Notes: generated from the letters alone by a model not told the origin. 64,000 nt of DNA from Betaproteobacteria bacterium Ga0077532 (GCA_001464895.1 LNEE01000048.1:62001-126000); one strand, 5' to 3'; counted from the first letter of the stretch, positions 40,665-48,924 are shown. A program made the numbers and translations.

Positions 40665-41537
40665 CTACGCAGCCAACTTCACCAACTCATCCACGGCTTC
40701 GGTAGGGTTATGGACAACGTGAACAGATACGTTGTCTTCGTTGGCTTCCTGGCAAATCTCCTCACGTGCCATTCCAATCGAGTCGTGATCCCGATCTGAG
40801 AAGTTGGGGTCATCCGATCTGGGAAAGTGGAGAATCAGGCCAGCATGCAAGAACTCGCCTCTCTGTTGGGCTTTTCGCAGTTCCCAAAGCCGTCCGCGAG
40901 CGTCCTTGTAGCTCTCCGCAAGGCGACGGGGACGCATTACGCCGAAGTGCGCAACGAGTCTTGAGCCGATAAACCCAAATCTAACGGGCTGACCTTCGTC
41001 GACGATCACGCCCTCTCGATCGAAAAACGGCAATAAATCGACTCTTCGTGCTGCGACCTCAAGTTTCACGACGTCAATCCACCGAGATTTCGCGCTCTCA
41101 TGTGGGGGGTCGCTTTCTTGTGGAGCACTTTGGATGTTCTCAAAAACAATATCCGCAAGACTCGCGGACGACCGTATTGCCTGCCGAAGGATCCCATCGA
41201 GTGAGTCGCTGGCGGCGTCTCTCCAATCGCCGAGGAAAAACCCTGTAACGGGCGCGCGCCAAACCTTCGGGGGGGGGTCCTGAGCGAAGTGGACCTTCAA
41301 GGAGTCCACCGCTAGCTCTGCTAGTCCTCGAATCCCGGAAGCCTTGGCCCCGTAGAGCGCGCGCATCGCACTCGGACGAACGACCGAATGGACATGGAAG
41401 CCGTTCGATGATTTTGTGACGATGCCTAAGGTCAGCCGTTCACCACTCCCGTGGATTGGCTCAAGATAAACTGGACACCACTTGGCCCTGAACTCTGAGA
41501 CCGAAGGAAATGCGGCGGTGTTGACGAGAGTTTCCAT
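40665..41537 (-). CDS. Unrecognised 290-aa partner of the HipA-like kinase
   Basis: No domain recognised with confidence. The N-terminus (FRAKWCPVYLEPIHGSGERL, then LGIVTKSSNGFHVHSV) loosely recalls DUF3037 proteins, which often accompany HipA-like kinases, but this is a weak impression. The rest is mixed alpha/beta with no signal peptide or membrane segment. The start ATG overlaps the kinase stop by one base (TGATG); a GTG one codon earlier is also possible. Tight coupling suggests an antitoxin, regulator or complex partner of the kinase. Confidence 0.7.
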   Translation of the reverse strand: METLVNTAAFPSVSEFRAKWCPVYLEPIHGSGERLTLGIVTKSSNGFHVHSVVRPSAMRALYGAKASGIRGLAELAVDSLKVHFAQDPPPKVWRAPVTGFFLGDWRDAASDSLDGILRQAIRSSASLADIVFENIQSAPQESDPPHESAKSRWIDVVKLEVAARRVDLLPFFDREGVIVDEGQPVRFGFIGSRLVAHFGVMRPRRLAESYKDARGRLWELRKAQQRGEFLHAGLILHFPRSDDPNFSDRDHDSIGMAREEICQEANEDNVSVHVVHNPTEAVDELVKLAA

Positions 41538-42307
41538 CACGCTCTACCGAACAGTTCGCCTTGCGCACTAGGAAATCGCGCGACAAGCAAGGCAGCCAAT
41601 TGAGGATACCGTAGAGACAGAAAAGTCGAAAACTGAGATCCCAATTCAGCCCCGTTTGTCAGAGGGCCAACCGCAAGTGCATCTGCCGCCTGAGCAGTCA
41701 TGCTCGGGTCAAGGTTTGCTATCGCATTGATTACACGGTTCTTTAGGCGTTCTATCGCCGCTGAGTTCGTTTGCGTGAAGTGCCAAGTCATTAGAGCAAG
41801 CAGCTTGTTTTCGCATTGGCCGTTCCCGGGCGTGGATCCCAAGCAAATTCCGTGATCTATCAGCACGAACGAATCAAACCCATCCCAAAGAATGTTTTGT
41901 AGATTTCTGTCCGCATTGGCTATCCATTCGTCGAAACTTATGACCTCGCCGAGCTGCGTCCATTCATTGAGGCGCTTGGCAATTTCATTCAGCTCTTGTG
42001 CTGAAACCAACGATTCATCCACCTGAAACGCCTGAAGCAAGTTCGGGTGTTCGGTGTACACGGAGCCAAACAAGATTGATCCAATCAGAGAATCAAGAAT
42101 CACCACGGGCTCTGGGCAGGGAAGCCCGCAATCTCTAGCGAGGACTGAGCAAAAAAGCTCACATGCAAGCACTGAGGTGCTCACGCGCTTGACGATCACG
42201 ACGGGTTCGGAGCCGTCTTGCATGCGCGCGAAGCCTCGCCGCGCCTTATTCACGCCAATTCCAAGATCGATTGCGCCGGGCAGCAGCGTTCCGATTCGAA
42301 TCGCCAT
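41537..42307 (-). CDS. HipA-like serine/threonine kinase
   Basis: The 256-aa protein has the kinase layout of the short HipA-like family: a candidate ATP-binding K40 in VVIVKR, catalytic loop D126-EWIANADRNLQN with D133 and N138, and the metal-binding D151-H-G in FVLIDHG. HipA kinases phosphorylate translation factors such as GltX and cause growth arrest. No HipB-type antitoxin precedes it; the coupled downstream gene takes that place. It is the first gene inside the tRNA end of the element, a usual cargo position, and is less GC-rich than host genes. Confidence 0.78.
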   Translation of the reverse strand: MAIRIGTLLPGAIDLGIGVNKARRGFARMQDGSEPVVIVKRVSTSVLACELFCSVLARDCGLPCPEPVVILDSLIGSILFGSVYTEHPNLLQAFQVDESLVSAQELNEIAKRLNEWTQLGEVISFDEWIANADRNLQNILWDGFDSFVLIDHGICLGSTPGNGQCENKLLALMTWHFTQTNSAAIERLKNRVINAIANLDPSMTAQAADALAVGPLTNGAELGSQFSTFLSLRYPQLAALLVARFPSAQGELFGRA

Positions 42308-42497
42308 AGGACGTTGTAGCGGGTCGGTTCGACTGTATGCCCGAATGCCCGGGCGATGCCGGAAACCTCAAGCTCCGGCTACGGGTGCCTTGTCTGATCC
42401 TACGTCGACGCCGAGTTGGACGCAGATCAAACATTAGGGGCGCACGACCAGCGAGGTCGCAACTCTCTTGCCCGTCTCGGGCAAACTGAATCCGGAT

Positions 42498-42517
42498 TTT
42501 GGACAGTTTTTGGACAC
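42498..42517 (+). repeat. Right-end paired TTTGGACA motifs (candidate integrase arm sites)
   Basis: TTTGGACAG (42498-42506) and TTTGGACAC (42509-42517) repeat the left-end pair with the same 11-base spacing and orientation, 46 bases inside the right att repeat. A small perfect hairpin (TTGCCCG / CGGGCAA) lies at 42468-42484. Confidence 0.6.
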
Positions 42518-42563
42518 TTGATGGGATTGAGTCCCCAAGGTGTCGTATAACCCATTGATTCTT

Positions 42564-42612
42564 TGGCGCGCCCGAGACGATTCGAACGTCCGACCCCTGC
42601 CTTCGGAGGGCA
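42564..42612 (-). repeat. Right attachment repeat, inside intact tRNA-Arg
   Basis: Matches 32261-32309 at 48 of 49 positions and forms the 3' part of the intact tRNA gene, so integration preserved tRNA function. Confidence 0.93.
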
Positions 42613-42640
42613 GTACTCTATCCAGCTGAGCTACGGGCGC
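42564..42640 (-). tRNA. tRNA-Arg(CCG)
   Basis: A 77-base cloverleaf with encoded CCA. The acceptor stem GCGCCCG pairs with CGGGCGC, the D arm is GCTC/GAGT, the anticodon stem CTGCC/GGCAG carries loop CTCCGAA (anticodon CCG, codon CGG), the T loop is TTCGAAT, and the discriminator is G73. It is the integration target of the adjacent element. Confidence 0.97.
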
Positions 42641-42712
42641 GTTGGGGCATGAAGTATAGCCGTTCAGCGCGCCCGGCTCTACGGGTGCATTCCCCGCGAG
42701 GGGCGGGTCTCC

Positions 42713-42718
42713 TATAAT
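42713..42718 (+). promoter_or_regulatory. -10 element of the cytochrome c gene
   Basis: TATAAT followed by CCGCCG, 30 bases before the ATG at 42749. No clear -35 box. Confidence 0.5.
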
Positions 42719-42748
42719 CCGCCGGTTCCCTTTTGCCCAGAGGCAGCC

Positions 42749-43273
42749 ATGGCCCAGACTCCCCACGCCGAGGAGCATCAGTCCTTCATCAAGACGCCGG
42801 AGCAACTCGCCGCCGTCGTTTTCCTCGCCTTCGCTGTGCCGATCGTGATCATCGTGATCCTCACGCAGTTCGTGACAGGCCCCTCCAGCGATCCCGCCAA
42901 GTCCATGAACGAGGATGCCGTGGCCAGGCGGATCAAGCCGGTCGGGGAGGTCGTGTTCGGAGACGCTCAGCCTGCCGCGACGCCTGCCGCGCCGGCACCG
43001 GCGGCGCCCGTGGTCGCTGCGGCGCCGGCCAAGGTCGACGGCAAGGCTGTCTACGATCAGGCGTGCTCGGTCTGCCACTCTGCGGGAATTGCCGGGGCTC
43101 CCAAGACCGGGGACAAGGCGGCCTGGGCCCCGCGGATCGCGCAGGGCAAGGACACCCTGTACACGCATGCGATCGGCGGGATCCGCGGCATGCCGGCCAA
43201 GGGCGGCAACGCGTCTCTGGCTGACGCCGAAGTGAAGGCTGCCGTCGACGTGATGATCAGCCAGGCGAAGTAG
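42749..43273 (+). CDS. Membrane-anchored cytochrome c5-family protein
   Basis: Electron carrier of 174 aa with an N-terminal membrane anchor (about residues 19-42, LAAVVFLAFAVPIVIIVIL), an Ala/Pro-rich periplasmic linker (about 70-95) and one class I cytochrome domain with haem site CSVCH and a distal Met in GIRGMPAKGG. The YDQACSVCHSAGIAGAPKTGD pattern is that of cytochrome c5. It has its own promoter and terminator and likely feeds a terminal oxidase. Confidence 0.9.
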   Translation: MAQTPHAEEHQSFIKTPEQLAAVVFLAFAVPIVIIVILTQFVTGPSSDPAKSMNEDAVARRIKPVGEVVFGDAQPAATPAAPAPAAPVVAAAPAKVDGKAVYDQACSVCHSAGIAGAPKTGDKAAWAPRIAQGKDTLYTHAIGGIRGMPAKGGNASLADAEVKAAVDVMISQAK

Positions 43274-43298
43274 GTTCTCCCCCACGAGTTCGTGGCAG

Positions 43299-43326
43299 AA
43301 AGGCGCGGCAACGCGCCTTTTTCTTT
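43299..43326 (+). terminator. Intrinsic terminator after the cytochrome c gene
   Basis: A 9-bp stem AAAGGCGCG / CGCGCCTTT with a GCAA tetraloop (43299-43320) is followed by a T-rich tail (TTCTTTT), 25 bases after the stop. Confidence 0.88.
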
Positions 43327-43348
43327 TCCAGCGCCCGAGGCAAACCCC

Positions 43349-44161
43349 ATGGCCACATACGCGATCGGTGATCTCCAGGGCTGCTTCGACCCGCTCCGGC
43401 GTCTGCTCGACCACATCCGTTTCGATCCGGCGCGCGACCGCCTCTGGTTCGTCGGGGATCTCGTGAACCGCGGACCGGCGTCATTGGAGGTGCTGCGGTT
43501 CGTGCGTGCGCTCGGCGACCGGGCGGTGGTGACGCTCGGCAATCACGATCTTCACCTGCTCGTGGTGGCGGAAGGGTTCGCCAAGCGACATCCGGACGAC
43601 ACGCTGGGCGAGATTCTCGAGGCGCCGGACCGCGACGAACTGCTCGCCTGGTTGCGCTGCCGCACGCTGATGCATGTGGAAGGCGACTTCGCGATGGTGC
43701 ATGCGGGCCTGTTGCCGCAGTGGACGATCCCCGAGGCCGCAGCCCTCGCGGTCGAGGCTGAGGCGGTCCTGGCGGGCGAGGGCCATCGCGAGTTCTTCCG
43801 TCACATGTACGGCAACAAGCCGGATCGCTGGGACGATCGTCTCGCGGGTTGGGACCGCCTGCGCGTCGTGATCAATGCCTTCACCCGCATGCGCATCTGC
43901 ACGCCGGACGGCGCCATGGAGTTCCGCCACAAGGGCGAACTCGCCGACATCCCCGACGGTTACCTGCCCTGGTTCGATGTGCCGGGGCGCGCCAGTCTCG
44001 GCACGACGGTCGTGTTCGGACACTGGTCGGCGCTCGGTTGCCGCACCGGGGAGGGCTACGTTTCGCTCGACAGCGGATGCCTATGGGGGCGTGCGCTCAC
44101 GGCGCTCCGGTTGGAGGATCGGCGGGTGTTCCAGATCGCCTGCCCGGACGGGGGAGGCTGA
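43349..44161 (+). CDS. apaH: Symmetrical bis(5'-nucleosyl)-tetraphosphatase
   Basis: Hydrolyses Ap4A to two ADP; it also removes Np4 caps from RNA. The 270-aa product has the metallophosphoesterase signature in order: [28 protein letters not shown], plus VFGHWSALG and SLDSGC. The ATG at 43349 matches the family start [11 protein letters not shown]. The last 65 bases overlap the 3' end of the convergent acyltransferase gene. Confidence 0.95.
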   Translation: MATYAIGDLQGCFDPLRRLLDHIRFDPARDRLWFVGDLVNRGPASLEVLRFVRALGDRAVVTLGNHDLHLLVVAEGFAKRHPDDTLGEILEAPDRDELLAWLRCRTLMHVEGDFAMVHAGLLPQWTIPEAAALAVEAEAVLAGEGHREFFRHMYGNKPDRWDDRLAGWDRLRVVINAFTRMRICTPDGAMEFRHKGELADIPDGYLPWFDVPGRASLGTTVVFGHWSALGCRTGEGYVSLDSGCLWGRALTALRLEDRRVFQIACPDGGG

Positions 44162-44897
44162 GGGCGTCGGCGACCATGCCGGAGCAGTGTTCGGCGAGGT
44201 CGCGGCGATGCTTGCCAACCGCGTGCACCGCCGGAAGCAGGTGAAGTTCGGCCAACACTTCGGGCTTGTCGGTCAGCATGAGCGTCGACTCCCAGAGCGA
44301 CGTCTCGCCCGCGTAGGCGGCTCTCTGGTCGATGCTGCCATCGCGGGTCACGTAGCGCAGCGCCACCGGCAGTGCGTAGCCCGCCGAGCGCACCACCGGT
44401 TGTAGCAGCGACGCGTGGAACGGGCGCACTTCCGTGCCGTCGGTCGTCGAGCCCTCCGCGAACACCACCATGCGTTCTCCGCCGGCCAGCGCATCGTCCA
44501 GCGCCGCGTTCACCCGTGCCGTGTCGCTGCGCTTCGCGCGCTGGACGAACACAGTGCCCTGTCGGGCCACCAGCCATCCGACCACCGGCCACTGGCGGAT
44601 GTCCGATTTCGCCACGAAGCGGCAGTCGAGCGATGCCCGGATCACGAAGATGTCCAGCCACGACACGTGGTTCGACAGGACGAGCGTGGTGGCGCCCGGT
44701 GGCGTCGTGCTGGCGGTCCCGTGCACGCGCACACGCACGCGAAGGATGTGGAGCAGACGCCGCGACCACCAGCCGAACACAGCGGCGCGGGCCCGTGGCG
44801 GGATCACGGGAAAGACGACGCCGCTCAGCGTCAGGCCGGAGACCAGATGCACGGCGAGGCGCCCGACGCGGACGGTCTGCCGCAGGCTGAGCGCCAA
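44097..44897 (-). CDS. Lyso-lipid acyltransferase (PlsC/OlsA-like)
   Basis: Membrane-associated acyltransferase of 266 aa with the NHxxxxD catalytic motif NHVSWLD (H77, D82), [25 protein letters not shown] and the glycerol-phosphate-site box EGSTTDG. Next to the OlsB-like gene it is most simply OlsA, which acylates lyso-ornithine lipid; phosphatidate synthesis (PlsC) is the alternative. The start is unclear: TTG at 44897 is used, as no ATG or GTG is available upstream within the gap. It converges on apaH with a 65-base overlap. Confidence 0.83.
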   Translation of the reverse strand: MALSLRQTVRVGRLAVHLVSGLTLSGVVFPVIPPRARAAVFGWWSRRLLHILRVRVRVHGTASTTPPGATTLVLSNHVSWLDIFVIRASLDCRFVAKSDIRQWPVVGWLVARQGTVFVQRAKRSDTARVNAALDDALAGGERMVVFAEGSTTDGTEVRPFHASLLQPVVRSAGYALPVALRYVTRDGSIDQRAAYAGETSLWESTLMLTDKPEVLAELHLLPAVHAVGKHRRDLAEHCSGMVADALSLPRPGRRSGTPADPPTGAP

Positions 44898-44987
44898 GGT
44901 CAGCCCGCCGCGCCGGCGCAGCAGGTCGCGTTGCGCTGACCGGGGGCGGGACGGAGTTGGAAGTGCGCTGCTGGAGGATCGTGGCGG

Positions 44988-45755
44988 TCAGGTGTCGGGA
45001 ACATGCTTCATGAAGTGCCGGGCGTAGCGGCCATCGAGCCGGGACAGGGGCATCAGCATGAGCAGATCGGCGGTGTTGAAGTCGGGATCCCACGCGGGCT
45101 CGCCACAGACGAAGGCACCACAGCGCAGGTAGCCCTTGATGAGCGGCGGCACCGGGACTTCGCGATCGCCATCGAGGCGATCGAGGGGCAGTGGACAGCG
45201 CGGAAACACCCGGTACTCGATCGGGCTCAGGCTGGACTGCGAGAGCCGATTGTAGAGGCTGGCGGCGGAGTGTCCACCGTCCGCCATGCTGACCGACGCG
45301 CAGCCGATGAGGTACTCGTACCCGTGGGCCCGCATGAAGTCCGCGATGCCGGACCACAGCAGCGCGATCGTGGCGCCGTTGCGATAGTCCGGATGGACGC
45401 ACGACCGCCCGATCTCCATGGTCCGATCGCGCAGGTGCGCGAGCCGGGTGAGATCGAACTCCTCGTCCGAGTAGAACCCGCCGATCCGCCGTGCGCTGGC
45501 GCCGGTCAGGATCCGATACGTGCCGGCGACCTCGCCCGACGCGTCGTCGCGCACCACGAGGTGCTCGCAGTGCCGGTCGTAGAGATCCTGGTCCACACCA
45601 GGCTCGGGGCTGCGCAACTGCGCACCCAGCTCGTCCACGAACACCCGCCACCGCAGCTTCTGCGCCTCGCGGATGTCACTTTCCGTCCTTGCCATCTGCA
45701 CCTGCAGACGGGGGCGCGCCGCGCGGCGCGCCTCGTGTTGTTCCGACCGTAGCAT
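44988..45755 (-). CDS. olsB: OlsB-like GNAT acyltransferase (ornithine lipid synthesis)
   Basis: The 255-aa protein belongs to the haemolysin-like GNAT group that includes L-ornithine N-alpha-acyltransferase, which transfers a 3-hydroxyacyl chain from ACP to ornithine. Seen: AQKLRWRVFVDELGA, HLVVRD...GTYRIL, EIGRSCVHPDYRNGATIALLW and the C-terminal PPLIKGYLRCGAFVCGEPAW followed by DPDFNTADL, which is strongly OlsB-like. GAGGA lies five bases before the ATG. With the downstream acyltransferase it would make a phosphorus-free membrane lipid. Confidence 0.8.
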   Translation of the reverse strand: MLRSEQHEARRAARPRLQVQMARTESDIREAQKLRWRVFVDELGAQLRSPEPGVDQDLYDRHCEHLVVRDDASGEVAGTYRILTGASARRIGGFYSDEEFDLTRLAHLRDRTMEIGRSCVHPDYRNGATIALLWSGIADFMRAHGYEYLIGCASVSMADGGHSAASLYNRLSQSSLSPIEYRVFPRCPLPLDRLDGDREVPVPPLIKGYLRCGAFVCGEPAWDPDFNTADLLMLMPLSRLDGRYARHFMKHVPDT

Positions 45756-45852
45756 CGACGTCCTCGCCGCGTTTCATGACGGCGACGACGTTACGAATGC
45801 GGGGTGACGATGCCGTGAACGGACGGTGAAGAAACGATGAACGGGGCCGGCC

Positions 45853-46788
45853 TCAGCGCAGCGGGGTGCCGAAGGCCTCGCGGAAGCGCGTTTCGATCTC
45901 GCCCGCGGTGAACGCGTAGTTCTGCGCACCGCGCTTCGCGATCTTGATCGCTCCGATCAGCGATGCGAGACGGCCGGTCAGCGACCAGTCGAGGCCGTTC
46001 GCGATGCCGTACAGCAGGCCGCCGCGGTACGCGTCGCCGCATCCGGTGGGGTCGAGCACGGCCTCGGCCGTCACGCTCGGGATCTCTATGCGCTCGCCGC
46101 CGGTGAAGATGGTCGAGCCGCTGCCGCCGCGCGTCACGACGAAGGCTTTCACGCGCTTCGCCAGGGATTCCACCGACTGTCCCGTGCGCTCCTCGATCAG
46201 GCGCGCCTCGTAGTCGTTCGCGGTCACGTAGGTGGCGAGGTCGATGAAACCGTTCAGATCGGCGCCGTCGAACATCGGCAGGCCCTGGCCCGGATCGAAG
46301 ACGAACGGGATGCCCGCGTCGCGGAACTCGCGGGCGTGGTCGAGCATGCCCTGCCGGCCGTCCGGGGAGATGATGCCGAGCGAGATGTCCTTCGCGTCGG
46401 TCACGTGGTTCAGGTGGGACTCGGTCATCGCGCCCGGATGGAAGGCGGTGATCTGGTTGTCGTCGAGGTCGGTCGTGATGAAGGCCTGCGCCGTGTAGGC
46501 GCCGGGGATCTCCTTCAGGTGCTGACGCGGCAGGCCGAGGTCGTCGAGGCGCTTCGCGTACGGCGCGAAGTCCTGGCCCACCGTGGCCATGGGCACCGGC
46601 TTGCCGCCCAGTTGCAGCAGCGAGTACGCGATGTTGCCGGCGCAGCCACCGAACTCCCGCCGCATGTCGGGCACGAGGAACGAGACGTTCAGGATGTGGA
46701 TCTGGTCCGGCAGGATGTGATTCCTGAAACGGTCCTGGAACACCATGATGGTGTCGAAGGCCATGGAGCCGCAGATGAGGGTTTTCAT
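45853..46788 (-). CDS. PfkB-family carbohydrate/adenosine kinase
   Basis: Ribokinase-fold kinase of 311 aa. The N-terminal MKTLICGSMAFDTIM, GGCAGNIAYSLLQLGG and the C-terminal anion-hole/catalytic motif DPTGCGDAYRGGLL are diagnostic for PfkB proteins. The overall pattern resembles bacterial adenosine kinases, but substrate choice cannot be read from sequence. It is the last gene of the mre-rlpA run, 37 bases after rlpA, perhaps by read-through. Confidence 0.85.
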   Translation of the reverse strand: MKTLICGSMAFDTIMVFQDRFRNHILPDQIHILNVSFLVPDMRREFGGCAGNIAYSLLQLGGKPVPMATVGQDFAPYAKRLDDLGLPRQHLKEIPGAYTAQAFITTDLDDNQITAFHPGAMTESHLNHVTDAKDISLGIISPDGRQGMLDHAREFRDAGIPFVFDPGQGLPMFDGADLNGFIDLATYVTANDYEARLIEERTGQSVESLAKRVKAFVVTRGGSGSTIFTGGERIEIPSVTAEAVLDPTGCGDAYRGGLLYGIANGLDWSLTGRLASLIGAIKIAKRGAQNYAFTAGEIETRFREAFGTPLR

Positions 46789-46825
46789 GATGTTGTTGGG
46801 CCTGTGTTTGCGATAAATCCGGGGA

Positions 46826-47833
46826 TCAGCGCGTGACGACGAAGGGGCGGCTGCCGAGGCGGCCGGCCAGGCGGTCGGCCTCGCGCCGGGCGCTGTCGCG
46901 ATCGGGGAACGGGCCGCTCTGCACCCGGTAGAGCTTGTCGCTCGCGAGCACGCTGACCGGTTGGCTGAGGTCCGTCAGTTCGATGCGCATCTTCCTGGCG
47001 AAGTCCTCGGCGAAAGCGGCTTCGGAGAACGCGCCCAGCTGGAGGAACACACCTGTCGTCGCGGTGAGCGGCACGGCATTGTTGCTGCCCGGCAGGGCGG
47101 GGGGCGGCACAGCGGTTGATGGCAGCGGACTCCCCGTGGCGGTGTCGGCATCCGCCGATGCACCTTTTCCGTCCGGGAGGATGGCCTCGACCTCCACCTC
47201 GCCGCTGCCGTTGCCGATGAGACCGAGCTTCCACGCGGCCGCGTACGAGAGGTCGATCAGCCGATCGGCCTTGAAGGGGCCGCGATCGTTGACCCGCACG
47301 ACCACCGATCGGCCGTTCGAGATCGACGTGACGCGCACGTAGCTGGGCAGCGGGAGCGTCGTGTGCGCGGCGGTCATCCCGTACATGTCGTAGCGCTCGC
47401 CCGTCGACGTGGGCTTGCCGTGATAGCGCTTGCCGTACCAGGTCGCCACCCCGCGTGCCCGGTAGGGGCCCAGCGTCGTCATCGGCGTGTAGTCGCGACC
47501 CAGCGCGGAGTACGGGCGCAGCGCGGCGCGGTGGAGGGGTTCCATGCGCGGCACGGCGTCCGGGATGCTGGCGATGTCGGGTGGGTTGTCCCCGGGGCCG
47601 TCGTCCAGGTAGTAACCGCCCTTGCCGGACGAAGCCGGCTTCGCGGTCGAGCCCGTGCCGACGTCGACGGGCGGTGGCGGGACGGCAGTCGGTGCCTGCT
47701 CGTTGGGTCCGATCGGTGTCGATGCGCAGCCGGCGACGAATAGGCAACCTGCGACCAACAGGCAGCCTGCGATGACCACTGGCGCTCCGAACATGGTCGA
47801 GGTTCCCCGGGCGTGGTGGACGGGTCGGTTCAT
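46826..47833 (-). CDS. rlpA: RlpA septal/rod lytic transglycosylase lipoprotein
   Basis: Outer-membrane lipoprotein of 335 aa with a double-psi beta-barrel (RGVATWYGKRYHGKPTSTGE, VRVNDRGPFKADRLIDLSYAAA) and a C-terminal SPOR domain (VFLQLGAFSEAAFAEDFARKM). It cleaves denuded glycan strands. The signal peptide holds three consecutive lipobox-like units (IAGC, VAGC, VAGC). The ATG overlaps the rodA stop (ATGA), the classical mrdB-rlpA coupling. Confidence 0.92.
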   Translation of the reverse strand: MNRPVHHARGTSTMFGAPVVIAGCLLVAGCLFVAGCASTPIGPNEQAPTAVPPPPVDVGTGSTAKPASSGKGGYYLDDGPGDNPPDIASIPDAVPRMEPLHRAALRPYSALGRDYTPMTTLGPYRARGVATWYGKRYHGKPTSTGERYDMYGMTAAHTTLPLPSYVRVTSISNGRSVVVRVNDRGPFKADRLIDLSYAAAWKLGLIGNGSGEVEVEAILPDGKGASADADTATGSPLPSTAVPPPALPGSNNAVPLTATTGVFLQLGAFSEAAFAEDFARKMRIELTDLSQPVSVLASDKLYRVQSGPFPDRDSARREADRLAGRLGSRPFVVTR

Positions 47834-48924
47834 CCCTTCACGAGCCGCTTGTGCGTGTGGATGCTCATGAGGATGCCCAGACCGAACAGCAGTGTCACGA
47901 GCGACGTCCCGCCGTAGCTGATGAGCGGCAGCGGGACGCCGACCACCGGCAGGATCCCGCTCACCATGCCCATGTTCACGAACGCGTAGGTGAAGAACGT
48001 CAGCGTCACGGCGCCGGCGAGCAGCCGCGAGAACAGGACCGACGCGTTCGCCGAGATGTAGAGGCCGCGGCCGATCAGGAGCACGAAGAGGACGAGCAGC
48101 ACGAGATTGCCGAAGAGACCGAACTCCTCGGAGTACACGGCGAAGACGAAGTCGGTGGTGCGCTCGGGCAGGAAGTCGAGCCGTGCCTGGGTGCCGTTCA
48201 GCCAGCCCTTGCCGAAGAGTCCGCCCGAGCCCATCGCGATGGTCGACTGGATCGTGTGGTACCCGCTGCCCAGCGGATCCTGCGAGGGGTCGAGCATCGT
48301 GAGAACGCGCTGCCGCTGGTAGTCGTGCATCATCCCCCACAGGACCGGCAGGCAGCCCGCGATCACCGCGCCGAGGCCGACGATGATCTTCCACGACAGA
48401 CCCGCCAGGAAGAGCACGTAGAAGCCGGCGCTCGATACGAGCAGCGAGGTGCCGAGGTCGGGCTGCTTGGCGATGAAGCCGACCGGCACCGCCAGCACGA
48501 TGGCCCCGATCGCGAAGTCCTTCAGTTTCAGGATCGCCTCGTAGCGATCGAAGTACCAGGCGAGCATCAGCGGCACGCCGATCTTCATGATCTCGGACGG
48601 CTGGATCCGCGTGACGCCGATGTTGAGCCAGCGGCGCGCGCCGTTGCTGATCTCGCCGAACAGCGCAACGCCGACCAGCAGGGCGAGGCCGAGCGCATAG
48701 ACGGGCAGCGCCAGCCGCGCCAGGTGCTGCGGCGGGATGTTCGCGGCGACCCACATCACGCTCACCGCCACGCCCATGTTCAGCAACTGGCCGCCGACGC
48801 GCGAGAAGTTGCCGCCCGATGCGCTGTACAGCACGACCATGCCGATGCCGAGAAGCGCGGCGACGACGATCATCAGGAACGGGTCCAGATGCCGGGTGAA
48901 GAACCCGATGATCTTGTCAATCAT
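47830..48924 (-). CDS. rodA: Rod-shape peptidoglycan polymerase RodA
   Basis: SEDS-family glycosyltransferase of the elongasome, 364 aa with about ten membrane helices. Conserved parts: WRW-like motif RRWLNIGVTRIQPSEIMKIG, FIAKQPDLGTSLLV, LTMLDPSQDPLGSGYHTIQS, GLFGKGWLNGTQ, LPERTTDFVFAVYSEEFG (catalytic Asp region) and VGVPLPLISYGGTSLV. It overlaps mrdA by eight bases and rlpA by four. Confidence 0.95.
   Translation of the reverse strand: MIDKIIGFFTRHLDPFLMIVVAALLGIGMVVLYSASGGNFSRVGGQLLNMGVAVSVMWVAANIPPQHLARLALPVYALGLALLVGVALFGEISNGARRWLNIGVTRIQPSEIMKIGVPLMLAWYFDRYEAILKLKDFAIGAIVLAVPVGFIAKQPDLGTSLLVSSAGFYVLFLAGLSWKIIVGLGAVIAGCLPVLWGMMHDYQRQRVLTMLDPSQDPLGSGYHTIQSTIAMGSGGLFGKGWLNGTQARLDFLPERTTDFVFAVYSEEFGLFGNLVLLVLFVLLIGRGLYISANASVLFSRLLAGAVTLTFFTYAFVNMGMVSGILPVVGVPLPLISYGGTSLVTLLFGLGILMSIHTHKRLVKG

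Larger units (their letters stand above)
32261..42612 (+). mobile_element. 10.35-kb integrative element in tRNA-Arg(CCG)
   Basis: The element is bounded by 49-base direct repeats derived from the 3' part of tRNA-Arg. Its genes in order are: tyrosine integrase, 308-aa protein, AlpA-type regulator, 73-aa protein, CHC2 primase fragment, DUF3987 primase-helicase, 138-aa protein, XRE regulator, Rap1a-like protein, zinc-ribbon protein, and (minus strand) a secreted protein, an unknown protein and a HipA-like kinase. The int-AlpA-primase-helicase block is the replication/excision module known from many proteobacterial elements. No relaxase, conjugation or capsid gene is seen. The right half is less GC-rich than the host. 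Confidence 0.92.
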
